Source of the DNA: Methanosarcinales archaeon
GTDB lineage: Archaea > Halobacteriota > Syntropharchaeia > Alkanophagales > Methanospirareceae
Reading direction: 5' to 3'
NCBI GenBank assembly: GCA_025464585.1
Contig: JAODGL010000125.1
Span: 1 to 7,328, forward strand
DNA: 7,328 bases
Shown: positions 1 through 4,929 of the stretch, piece after piece
Position numbering within the stretch: the stretch's first letter is position 1
Layout of the letters: the number at the start of each line of letters is the position of its first letter
The notes under the pieces: model-generated
What the model was told of the DNA's origin: nothing
What the model saw: only the letters and a program-made list of their open reading frames with translations
Database searches by the model: none
Program-made: the position numbers and the translations under genes

Positions 1-104
1 AGCGAAGCCTGGTACAAAGCTTTCTCTAATCGTCGTAGTTTGCGCCAGTTGCCGTTCCTCAAGCCTTTCCTGAAACTCGCGAGCAGTTCGTTGTATGTGA
101 ACAT
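1..104 (-). CDS. MFTYNELL-family hypothetical protein, partial (cut by window edge)
   Basis: This is the first 34 codons of a gene that continues beyond base 1. Reading down from the ATG at 104-102 gives MFTYNELLAS, then FRKGLRNGNW, then RKLRRLEKAL. It is a paralogue of the complete gene at 892-1239. The first 62 bp (43-104) are identical to the start of that gene, and the rest diverges but keeps the GNWR...EKALY pattern. An ATG two codons upstream (110-108) is possible, but similarity to the paralogue begins exactly at 104. It follows the protease gene by 47 bp on the same strand, so it may be co-transcribed with it. I do not recognise the function of this small, charged, probably helical protein family. 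Confidence 0.8.
   Translation of the reverse strand, partial: MFTYNELLASFRKGLRNGNWRKLRRLEKALYQAS
43..104 (-). repeat. 62-bp perfect direct repeat, copy 1
   Basis: These bases are identical, position for position, to 1178-1239, in the same orientation and 1135 bp apart. The identity starts exactly at the start codon of both MFTYNELL-family genes and covers their first 20 codons plus two bases. The flanks diverge at once on the upstream side and are only loosely alike on the downstream side, which suggests recent duplication or gene conversion. Confidence 0.95.
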
Positions 105-151
105 CTGCATTTTTATTCAATATAATCATCTTATTATCCTCTTCTTTGAAT

Positions 152-580
152 TTATACCCTCTTGTTACTTTTCATTAAAATAAAGCATGTCTCTCTATCA
201 AGGTTTCTGAAATGGATTTCAAACATATCAAATAAATCCAATCTTCCGAGCACATTTGGAGTTTTCGATTCATATTTCTTGCAGAACGCGACCCTTGCTA
301 CTAAGACATCCTCACCAAGTTTTAGAGTTACCCTGTGTATATAAACCTCTACCTCACCACCGCCTGCTCCGCAAAACTTCGCATATTCGCCCCTTTCTAT
401 ATCAAATCCTAAGAGCTCACCAAAACTCCTCTGGAATACTGATATATCCGCACCTGAATCCACATATGTTGATATGTATTTCCAGTTTCCATTCGCATCT
501 TTAATAGCAATTTCTGCAACGGGTCTTAAAACTGCACCTAATTGCTCGCTCTCTTCAATATTCCAATCAAAGCACTTCAT
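152..580 (-). CDS. Retropepsin-like aspartic protease (single-domain)
   Basis: The product is 142 residues, about the size of a single-domain retropepsin-like protein, which would have to dimerise to build an active site. The catalytic signature YVDSGADISVF is at residues 39-49, with D41 as the predicted catalytic aspartate. The hydrophobic-Gly-Arg motif NVLGRLDLF near residues 109-117 matches the second conserved element of these folds (ILGR in retropepsins). There is no signal peptide or membrane segment, so it should be cytosolic. I chose the ATG at 580: a GGTG element lies 8 bases upstream. A TTG two codons earlier (586) would instead overlap the preceding stop codon as TTGA, but would sit too close to that ribosome site. 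It follows the DUF5678-like gene directly and is surely in the same operon. Its substrate is unknown; the neighbouring small protein is a candidate partner. Confidence 0.8.
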   Translation of the reverse strand: MKCFDWNIEESEQLGAVLRPVAEIAIKDANGNWKYISTYVDSGADISVFQRSFGELLGFDIERGEYAKFCGAGGGEVEVYIHRVTLKLGEDVLVARVAFCKKYESKTPNVLGRLDLFDMFEIHFRNLDRETCFILMKSNKRV

Positions 581-582
581 TA

Positions 583-819
583 TCAAAGCACCATTAATCT
601 CTTTTTCGGTATGTAATCTAATAGTGGCTCTTTATCTGGAAATTTCTGTTTTGCCTTGCTATATGCTTCTTTTGCATTCTCACCGAAGCCAGCAACACTT
701 TTATCTACTATGGCTATCCATCTATCTTCATAATCCTTCTGTAACGATGGCTTGTTCCTTCCAAGCCATAAAAAATCCTCGTTTAGCCTATCTTCTTCCG
801 CTTTTATTTTTAATACCAT
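583..819 (-). CDS. DUF5678-like small protein
   Basis: A 78-residue soluble protein. The core is a run of the form W-I-A-I-V-D (residues 34-39), then SVAGFGENAKEAYSKAKQKF (41-60), then LLDYIPKK. This pattern (a short beta pair with a 'WIAIVD...V.G.G' signature and a following helix) is what I associate with DUF5678, a domain without a defined function. The start at 819 has a GAGG ribosome site three bases upstream and a TATA-type box about 30 bases away, so this gene begins its transcript. The protease gene begins within two bases of its stop codon, so the two should be translated together. Family assignment is from memory of the pattern; a role as regulator, partner or substrate of the protease is inference. 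Confidence 0.65.
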   Translation of the reverse strand: MVLKIKAEEDRLNEDFLWLGRNKPSLQKDYEDRWIAIVDKSVAGFGENAKEAYSKAKQKFPDKEPLLDYIPKKRLMVL

Positions 820-845
820 TTTCCTCTATTAATGTTTCATCTCAA

Positions 846-853
846 TATTTAAA
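846..853 (-). promoter_or_regulatory. TATA box for the DUF5678/protease operon
   Basis: The minus strand reads TTTAAATA within a longer AT tract. It is spaced for transcription to begin near 823, a few bases before the start codon at 819, and it follows directly after the T-run terminating the upstream gene. Confidence 0.5.
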
Positions 854-879
854 TAACTCTCACTCCGTTATCTTTTCGT

Positions 880-886
880 AAAAAAA
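880..886 (-). terminator. T-run terminator after the MFTYNELL-family gene
   Basis: Seven consecutive T on the minus strand, beginning five bases after the stop codon of the gene at 892-1239. Archaeal RNA polymerase terminates at such U-tracts without needing a hairpin. None is evident here. Confidence 0.5.
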
Positions 887-891
887 TCTTC

Positions 892-1239
892 TCACTTGCC
901 AATCTTCAACCCTCCCGCACCGAGCCAGAACACATAATCCGCATCCTTCAACCATTCTCTAAACGAAGGCGCCCATGCAAATATGCATTCACCTTTACTC
1001 AACAACGCAATCGCTTTTTCATATCCGCGCTTGAATACTCGCGCACCCGATGTCGCCTTCAGTTTATCCACAAGCGCAGCCAGCTTGCCTACCAACATTT
1101 CGTTCAATATCGCACCTCGCATGCATGAATACCACAGCGCCACCATGTATAACGCCTTCTCCTTGCTGTGTAGTCTTCGCCAGTTGCCGTTCCTCAAGCC
1201 TTTCCTGAAACTCGCGAGCAGTTCGTTGTATGTGAACAT
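892..1239 (-). CDS. MFTYNELL-family hypothetical protein, complete copy
   Basis: 115 residues with no signal peptide or membrane segment. It is basic in its first third, with GNWRRL at 18-23 and EKALY at 27-31. A central helix-rich part contains KLAALVDKLKAT, then ARVFKRGYEKAIALL (67-81). The end is tryptophan-rich (AWAPSFREWL, then YVFWLG). I do not recognise a characterised function. The start is set at the ATG at 1239 rather than the in-frame ATG at 1263 for three reasons. The paralogue at 1-104 becomes identical exactly there. A TATA box at 1265-1272 would place transcription start near 1242. A GGAAG element sits 7-8 bases upstream. A further 75-bp piece of the family is embedded at 1675-1751, so there are three traces in 1.75 kb. 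The gene has its own promoter and a T-run terminator, so it is a single-gene unit. Confidence 0.8.
   Translation of the reverse strand: MFTYNELLASFRKGLRNGNWRRLHSKEKALYMVALWYSCMRGAILNEMLVGKLAALVDKLKATSGARVFKRGYEKAIALLSKGECIFAWAPSFREWLKDADYVFWLGAGGLKIGK
1178..1239 (-). repeat. 62-bp perfect direct repeat, copy 2
   Basis: Identical to 43-104 and in the same orientation. The pair brackets the DUF5678/protease unit, so recombination between them would remove or duplicate exactly 1135 bp and leave an intact family reading frame. Confidence 0.95.
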
Positions 1240-1264
1240 TTTAACTTCCTTATCATTCCTCATC

Positions 1265-1272
1265 TATTTAAA
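1265..1272 (-). promoter_or_regulatory. TATA box for the MFTYNELL-family gene
   Basis: The minus strand reads TTTAAATA, a consensus archaeal TATA box. Counting about 30 bases puts transcription start near 1242, three bases before the ATG at 1239. The mRNA would be almost leaderless, and the ATG at 1263 would not be transcribed. Confidence 0.6.
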
Positions 1273-1284
1273 GGAAAACGTACT

Positions 1285-1300
1285 TGAAGTACTGACTTCA
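1285..1300. repeat. Short inverted repeat upstream of a promoter
   Basis: TGAAGT (1285-1290) and ACTTCA (1295-1300) are separated by four bases. A third TGAAGT follows at 1314-1319. They lie just upstream of the TATA box at 1265-1272, where an archaeal activator could bind. The site is short and may be chance. Confidence 0.3.
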
Positions 1301-1340
1301 GGTTCTTGCTTCGTGAAGTTCCACCTTCTTATTTCGCTAT

Positions 1341-1524
1341 TTAATGTTTGTGCTTATATGTGTATGTCTTCTCTATCACGTTTTCTCCAGCCGATTTGAT
1401 GACAAAAGGTGGATTTGTGGGATTTGTGAATATAAAAATCCCATGCTTCTTCGTCTCCTCTTTGCAGTTCAGTGATTTCCAATTCTGGCGTTTTGGTTAT
1501 GAATATCTCCTCGCATATCGTCAA
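1341..1524 (-). pseudogene. N-terminal fragment of a FemAB/GNAT-like transferase, frameshifted
   Basis: Reading from a possible TTG start at 1524 gives about 48 residues, including ITELQRGDEEAWDFYI and then STFCHQIGW. That is the usual opening of FemAB-type peptidyl or acyl transferases (acidic D-E-x-A-W, then a 'TFFH..GW' motif). After GWR the frame breaks at a run of four A/T bases (1381-1384). Dropping one base restores NVIEKTYTYKHKH, the normal continuation, but this hits a stop at 1341-1343 and the remaining ~250 residues expected of the family are absent. It is therefore a remnant with a single-base frameshift and a truncation. Such transferases often accompany PIG-L deacetylases in polysaccharide or surface-modification clusters, so it may once have belonged with the operon upstream. 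Confidence 0.6.
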
Positions 1525-1676
1525 TCAACCACTGCTTTAAGCTCCTCAACGAATTTCTTCACATTCTCTATCCAATCCCTGACAGTTTCTGATGGCAGCC
1601 AATTTTCATAGAAGTTCTGATGCAGGGATGTTGCGGAAGCCCATAACGTGCTCAGCTCTGCATCCCCTGTTTCACT
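1521..1676 (-). pseudogene. C-terminal fragment of a PaREP1-like HEPN protein
   Basis: About 51 residues in one open frame: ETGDAELSTLWASATSLHQN, then FYENWLPSETV, ending KKFVEELKAVVD and a stop. The 'SLH.NFYENWL' motif followed by an acidic amphipathic helix is the C-terminal signature of archaeal PaREP1/HEPN-fold proteins. The N-terminal ~100 residues are missing: upstream, the frame runs into a fragment of the MFTYNELL family and is closed by a stop at 1695-1697. The stop codon overlaps the TTG of the FemAB-like fragment as TTGA, so the two may once have been adjacent genes. HEPN proteins commonly act as toxins or RNases, but nothing suggests that this piece is functional. Confidence 0.65.
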
Positions 1677-1983
1677 TCCAGCACAATCGCTTTTTCATAC
1701 CCGCGCTTGAATACCCGCGCTTCTCGTCTCTTTTAATTTTTCCACAAGCTTTCAAACGAAAAATTATCACTGAAGGCTTTTTATATCTCGTGAAGGCTAA
1801 AATATCGCCGAAATCCAAATCGGCTGTTATCACTGTCATGTCATTCTTTGCAGCATACTCTAATAATTCTCTATCCTTAGATTTTGCCATGCCCAGCTCA
1901 TTGACTCTAACGGCTTCATACCCAGAATCCCGAAGAACTTTCACTGTTTTTGGAGATAATGCCATATCAACGAGGAATTTCAT
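1672..1983 (-). CDS. DUF5615-type PIN-like toxin with a replaced C-terminus
   Basis: The first ~78 residues match the DUF5615 PIN-like family (predicted RNases of toxin-antitoxin systems): MKFLVDMALSPKTVKVLRDS with the acidic D6, then VNELGMAKSKDRELLEYA (E29 and D37), then VITADLDFGDILAF with D55 and D57, and the strand SVIIFRL at 71-77. The family normally continues for another 30-40 residues. Here, residues 79-103 are the out-of-frame reading of a MFTYNELL-family fragment, so the end is foreign and the protein is probably shortened. The start at 1983 is fixed by the ATGA overlap with the antitoxin stop and by the family's normal MKFLVD opening. The acidic cluster survives, so some activity cannot be excluded, but a degraded toxin is more likely. 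It would act on RNA in the cytoplasm and be held in check by the DUF433 protein. Confidence 0.8.
   Translation of the reverse strand: MKFLVDMALSPKTVKVLRDSGYEAVRVNELGMAKSKDRELLEYAAKNDMTVITADLDFGDILAFTRYKKPSVIIFRLKACGKIKRDEKRGYSSAGMKKRLCWK
1675..1751 (-). pseudogene. Embedded fragment of the MFTYNELL gene family
   Basis: In the family's own frame this reads KLVEKLKETR, then ARVFKRGYEKAIVLEVK, matching residues 55-79 of the complete copy (ALVDKLKATSGARVFKRGYEKAIALL) with a 2-base deletion between the two parts. Within it, 1684-1720 differs from 1008-1044 at only two of 37 bases. No start or end of the gene is left. The fragment lies between the truncated toxin and the HEPN remnant and forms the toxin gene's present 3' end in another frame. 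Confidence 0.75.
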
Positions 1984-2240
1984 AGTGTCACGGGTATAAC
2001 CTTCTCCGAAACTGCCCACGCTGCATATTCCAAAGATTGCTTTATATCTTCTTCATCAAGTTCGGGATAGTCCTCTTTAATCTCTTCTATCCTTTTGCCA
2101 GAAGCAATGAGTTTGATTATCAATGATACTGGTATTCTTAACCCCCTGATACATGGCTGACCACCCATAACTTCTGGATCTATCGTGATCCTCTCCAGTT
2201 TCACCCATCCCGCACCTGCAGCAGATTGAACCTTTTCCAT
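1980..2240 (-). CDS. DUF433 antitoxin
   Basis: An 86-residue protein that matches DUF433 almost end to end. ERITIDPEVMGGQPCIRGLR lies at 16-35, then IPVSLIIKLIASGKRIEEI forms the helix-turn-helix part, followed by EDYPELDEEDIKQSLEYAAW. DUF433 proteins are predicted antitoxins of PIN-like DUF5615 toxins, and the toxin gene follows here with a 4-bp ATGA overlap. I chose the ATG at 2240 because an AAGGAG ribosome site lies 6 bases upstream. The longer frame up to 2366 adds only low-complexity Lys/Glu/Asn residues and would overlap the PIG-L gene. Like other antitoxins with a DNA-binding fold, it probably represses its own operon. Despite the damaged toxin, this gene is intact. Confidence 0.88.
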   Translation of the reverse strand: MEKVQSAAGAGWVKLERITIDPEVMGGQPCIRGLRIPVSLIIKLIASGKRIEEIKEDYPELDEEDIKQSLEYAAWAVSEKVIPVTL

Positions 2241-2350
2241 ATTTCTCTCCTTTACTTCTCCCTTATTTCTTATATTCTCTCCCTCTTTTTGCATTTTCTC
2301 TACTTCTCTTCGATTTCCATTTCGGGCACCATTTCTTATTTGGCATTCAG
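2241..2350 (-). other. Purine-rich leader between PIG-L and the antitoxin gene
   Basis: The minus strand is almost all A and G here (repeated GAGA, AGAAG and GGGAG elements). A weak TATA-like AATATAAG sits at 2269-2276. It has no convincing gene. It probably holds the promoter, and perhaps the operator, of the toxin-antitoxin operon. The TATA-like element is somewhat too close to the ribosome site to be certain. Confidence 0.35.
2247..2252 (-). promoter_or_regulatory. Ribosome binding site that decides the DUF433 start
   Basis: AAGGAG on the minus strand, 6 bases before the ATG at 2240-2238. Upstream in-frame starts lack a comparable site. Confidence 0.7.
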
Positions 2351-2980
2351 TCAGCGAATTATCCACCTTATCACCTCGAATACCTCCGCATAATCCGCAT
2401 TTATCTGCACTCCTCTCGTCCTCGCAAGACTCTTTATAAAGGCATCGTCAAGGTAAGCCCTCCCTTTTTGCGATTCATAACAGTTCAACGCCTCTATCTT
2501 CTTCCTCAGGTGCCGCTCCTCAAGCAGTACGAACGCCGTGGTATCAAAAGTGATATTGTTCCACGGCTGCTCATATCCCATTATCGTGCATTCCTTGAAT
2601 GCACGCAGCGTCTCTTCCCTCGTTGCCTTATGGTCTTGATGCGTATCATAGGATGATGGTGTGAAGACTGTATCCGGCTGCAATTCCTCCCTTAGCTCTA
2701 TCAGCGTATCTAATATCTCTTGCCTGAGCTTCGGGAATTCCCGCACCTCATACTCATAAAGTAGCAAATTGCTTTCTTTTATACCTAACATTCCTGTCGC
2801 TCTCTTCACTTCTATTCTCAATATATCACCGGGATACTCCTCTGGAACCGACTTCTCACAACTTGATAATGCAACGTAAAATACTTCCTTCCCTTCCTCC
2901 ACAAATCTCGCTATGCTACCGCCGCAGCCAAGCTCACCATCGTCCGTATGCGGGCTCAATATTAAAATCCTCTTGAACAT
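2351..2980 (-). CDS. PIG-L/LmbE family zinc-dependent N-acetylglucosamine-type deacetylase
   Basis: 209 residues, typical of PIG-L deacetylases, which remove the N-acetyl group from GlcNAc-containing substrates (BshB in bacillithiol, MshB in mycothiol, PIG-L in GPI anchors). The metal and catalytic motif SPHTDDGELGCGGS is at 9-22: H11 and D14 as zinc ligands and D13 as general base. The second motif THQDHKATR is at 113-121, with H114 and H117 completing the site. There is no signal peptide or membrane segment, so it is cytosolic. The ATG at 2980 lies 4 bases after the stop of the BshC-like gene, with a GGGAT element upstream, so the two are co-translated. The specific substrate cannot be read from the sequence. 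The BshC-like neighbour makes a GlcN-malate-like or other amino-sugar intermediate the leading guess. Confidence 0.88.
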   Translation of the reverse strand: MFKRILILSPHTDDGELGCGGSIARFVEEGKEVFYVALSSCEKSVPEEYPGDILRIEVKRATGMLGIKESNLLLYEYEVREFPKLRQEILDTLIELREELQPDTVFTPSSYDTHQDHKATREETLRAFKECTIMGYEQPWNNITFDTTAFVLLEERHLRKKIEALNCYESQKGRAYLDDAFIKSLARTRGVQINADYAEVFEVIRWIIR

Positions 2981-2984
2981 CTTT

Positions 2985-4586
2985 CTATCCCTTATTCCTT
3001 CTCTTAAACATTCCCAGAGGGTCTATTTCTTCATTATGCTCCTCAAGCACCTTCACATTCCTGTAAATCTTCGCTATTCGCTCATCTCCATAAATAACAT
3101 CTCTATCTATCCTGTAAAACTCCCCCTCCTCTATTTCTGATTGCGCAATCGCATTATTCCAGCTTTCTAAAACCGTATCAAAGCCGGGTGAAACAAATAT
3201 GTCAAACGCAGATGGGGTAAGCGAGAAGATATTGCCTGCAATTCTCGTCTGCGTATCTGTGTTTATGTAATACCCTCTGTATTTCCAGACGAGCTTCTTG
3301 TTCCCTTCTTTCAATTCCAGATCTCTTATCATCTTTGCGAGTTCCTCCCTCTTACCTCTCATCTTTAAAACAACTCCCTCTTCGTTTAATGTAAGCATAT
3401 CCACAATACTCAAATCAAAAACCTTCTTCAGCTCATTCAGCGCGGATTCATGCTTCAAACCCAGATAATAATCCCTGCCAGACCACACCAATGTCGAAGG
3501 CAGGTGGAAACCCATTTCACGCGAGAGCTCGTTGGAAATGACCCCGTATCTCAAACCGCCACCCGCACCTGAGATGAAGAGCGAAGTGCCTAAACCTTCG
3601 GATAACACGAGATTCCTCGTAACTGCTGATATGCTCATGTTCTCAAAGTGCTTTTCCAGTTCTCTAAGGCTTAGTTCATGCCTGTTGCCGCAAGCCGGGC
3701 ATTCTCCTCTGCATACAACAGAACTCGTATCAACCACTGCAAGCGGAACTTTACCACCACACTCACAGTGATACCAGAAAGGGACAGAATTCTCCTCGCG
3801 ATTGCCTATATCTTTCAGCCTTCTTCTGTTTACAATTTCATTATACAGCCTGTTAAACCTTTCAAACTCTGAAATTATTCGCTCCCATTCAGCCATGAAT
3901 ACGCCCGCACGCTGAACGTCTGAATATCTGAAAAACAGCACGTCCAGGCTCAAAATAACATTGCATATCCTTGAAAACAATATGGCATTCACATCAGAGA
4001 AGCTCTTACCAAGTTCGTAGCTCCTCCTCATTTCCTCCATTAATCTTTCAATATTTTCTTTCACCTCGTTCTTATTTTTCTCCATAACCCTCTCATAAAA
4101 CGCTTTTATTCGCTCCAGCTCCTTCGACCACGCATCCTCAGAGGGCTTCTCAATGCTATCAAACCGCTTCCATTGGTCTTTTCTGTCAACATTGAATCCT
4201 ATCGCCTCAAAACCCTCTTTCGCCATTGCGGGAATCCTGTTCCGATATAACCATTTTGCGGTGCTGAGATTATAATCTGCAAATCCGAATACCGGAATGC
4301 ATTCTCTACTATTATCTAACGCAGAAATCTCTTTATCAAAGAAATGCAGCAGAAAAGCTTTCCGCCAAACGCCGGCGTAAGGTAAGAAGTTAGGTTGATG
4401 CCCGGACTCCAGCACAAGCGTTTCCTTCGTTATCTCCCTATTAAGAACATGCTTTATTTCGTGGTAAGTCTCCGCATCCCGGTGAAACTTCTCCACAACC
4501 CTTTTTAGCTTCTCTAAATTCTCTACCTGCTTCTCTTTTAAATCGGTTCGAGACACAAGCAAAGAAAGAAATTCATTTTTCCGCAT
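2985..4586 (-). CDS. BshC-like protein with a zinc-ribbon-like insert
   Basis: 533 residues, close to the ~540 of BshC, which adds cysteine to GlcN-malate in bacillithiol synthesis. A coiled N-terminus leads into LESGHQPNFLPYAGVWRKAF (59-78), the position of BshC's 'GQQ.GL..GP' motif. IPVFGFADYNLSTAKWL (97-113) stands where BshC has 'VPVFW.A.EDHD'. Glu/Lys-rich helices occupy 150-260. FISGAGGGLRYGVI (337-350) resembles BshC's 'GGPGE..Y' region. Between them, C274-x-C276 and C296-x2-C299, with C292, form a probable zinc ribbon that I do not expect in BshC. The acidic HD residues of canonical BshC are not conserved, so the substrate may differ. The HQPNFLPY segment also recalls WbqC proteins, an alternative. 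I chose ATG 4586 (GGT element 7 bases upstream, 14-bp overlap with the DUF1616-like gene) over TTG 4628. Confidence 0.5.
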   Translation of the reverse strand: MRKNEFLSLLVSRTDLKEKQVENLEKLKRVVEKFHRDAETYHEIKHVLNREITKETLVLESGHQPNFLPYAGVWRKAFLLHFFDKEISALDNSRECIPVFGFADYNLSTAKWLYRNRIPAMAKEGFEAIGFNVDRKDQWKRFDSIEKPSEDAWSKELERIKAFYERVMEKNKNEVKENIERLMEEMRRSYELGKSFSDVNAILFSRICNVILSLDVLFFRYSDVQRAGVFMAEWERIISEFERFNRLYNEIVNRRRLKDIGNREENSVPFWYHCECGGKVPLAVVDTSSVVCRGECPACGNRHELSLRELEKHFENMSISAVTRNLVLSEGLGTSLFISGAGGGLRYGVISNELSREMGFHLPSTLVWSGRDYYLGLKHESALNELKKVFDLSIVDMLTLNEEGVVLKMRGKREELAKMIRDLELKEGNKKLVWKYRGYYINTDTQTRIAGNIFSLTPSAFDIFVSPGFDTVLESWNNAIAQSEIEEGEFYRIDRDVIYGDERIAKIYRNVKVLEEHNEEIDPLGMFKRRNKG

Positions 4587-4923
4587 CTTCTTTACCAACT
4601 TCTCTTTTAGACCGCTTCCGCTTCTCAACCACCCGGATGACTAATATTTCCACTCGCCAGATAAATAATGCTAACGCAGTCAGCGTGAGAAGCGCCGCAA
4701 TGATGTTCAACGCAGTTGTCGGAACGTGCAAGACCAGGTCAATGAAAAGCGTTGATAACATGACTGTGACGATACTCAACACGCATGCAAATCCTATACG
4801 CTCTATAAAATCCAATTCCTTCCACCTTGGAAATAACGCCAGCGTTAATGCATAACCCGGCACGAACAGCAGGAATAGAAGCCCGAAAATTATTCTCAAA
4901 CCGCTTAAAAGCTCCGGGAGCAT
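4573..4923 (-). CDS. DUF1616-like short membrane protein
   Basis: 116 residues with three predicted membrane helices (about 9-32, 42-66 and 70-92), followed by a strongly basic then acidic cytosolic tail from about residue 99. The segment IFGLLFLLFVPGYALTLALF, ending in FPRW, then ELDFIERIG, is the opening signature of DUF1616 proteins ('PGY..T..LFP....D..ER'), common in archaeal surface-glycosylation and sorting loci but of unknown function. The family is usually longer, so this may be a minimal form. The start at 4923 is supported by a perfect GGAGGTG nine bases upstream. It begins 6 bases after the VanZ stop and overlaps the BshC-like gene by 14 bp, so all three should be made together. 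Confidence 0.7.
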   Translation of the reverse strand: MLPELLSGLRIIFGLLFLLFVPGYALTLALFPRWKELDFIERIGFACVLSIVTVMLSTLFIDLVLHVPTTALNIIAALLTLTALALFIWRVEILVIRVVEKRKRSKREVGKEDAEK

Positions 4924-4929
4924 ATCTCA

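Noticed and set aside
474..881. Plus-strand open frame of 135 codons
   Set aside because: Antisense to the DUF5678-like and protease genes, with no family resemblance or ribosome site.
43..1239. CRISPR array
   Set aside because: The repeat has only two spaced copies 1135 bp apart and both are coding. No regularly spaced short repeats were seen anywhere.
1240..1263. Eight-codon N-terminal extension of the MFTYNELL-family gene (ATG at 1263)
   Set aside because: It lies between the TATA box and the expected transcription start, and it is absent from the paralogue at 1-104.
1348..1611. Plus-strand open frame of 87 codons
   Set aside because: The opposite strand carries recognisable FemAB-like and HEPN-like fragments. 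This frame has no recognisable content.
1592..1999. Plus-strand open frame of 135 codons
   Set aside because: Antisense to the toxin gene and the MFTYNELL fragment, both of which match known or repeated families on the minus strand.
2241..2366. Extended N-terminus of the DUF433 antitoxin
   Set aside because: Low-complexity Lys/Glu/Asn residues from purine-rich DNA, overlap with the PIG-L gene, and a strong ribosome site that points to 2240.
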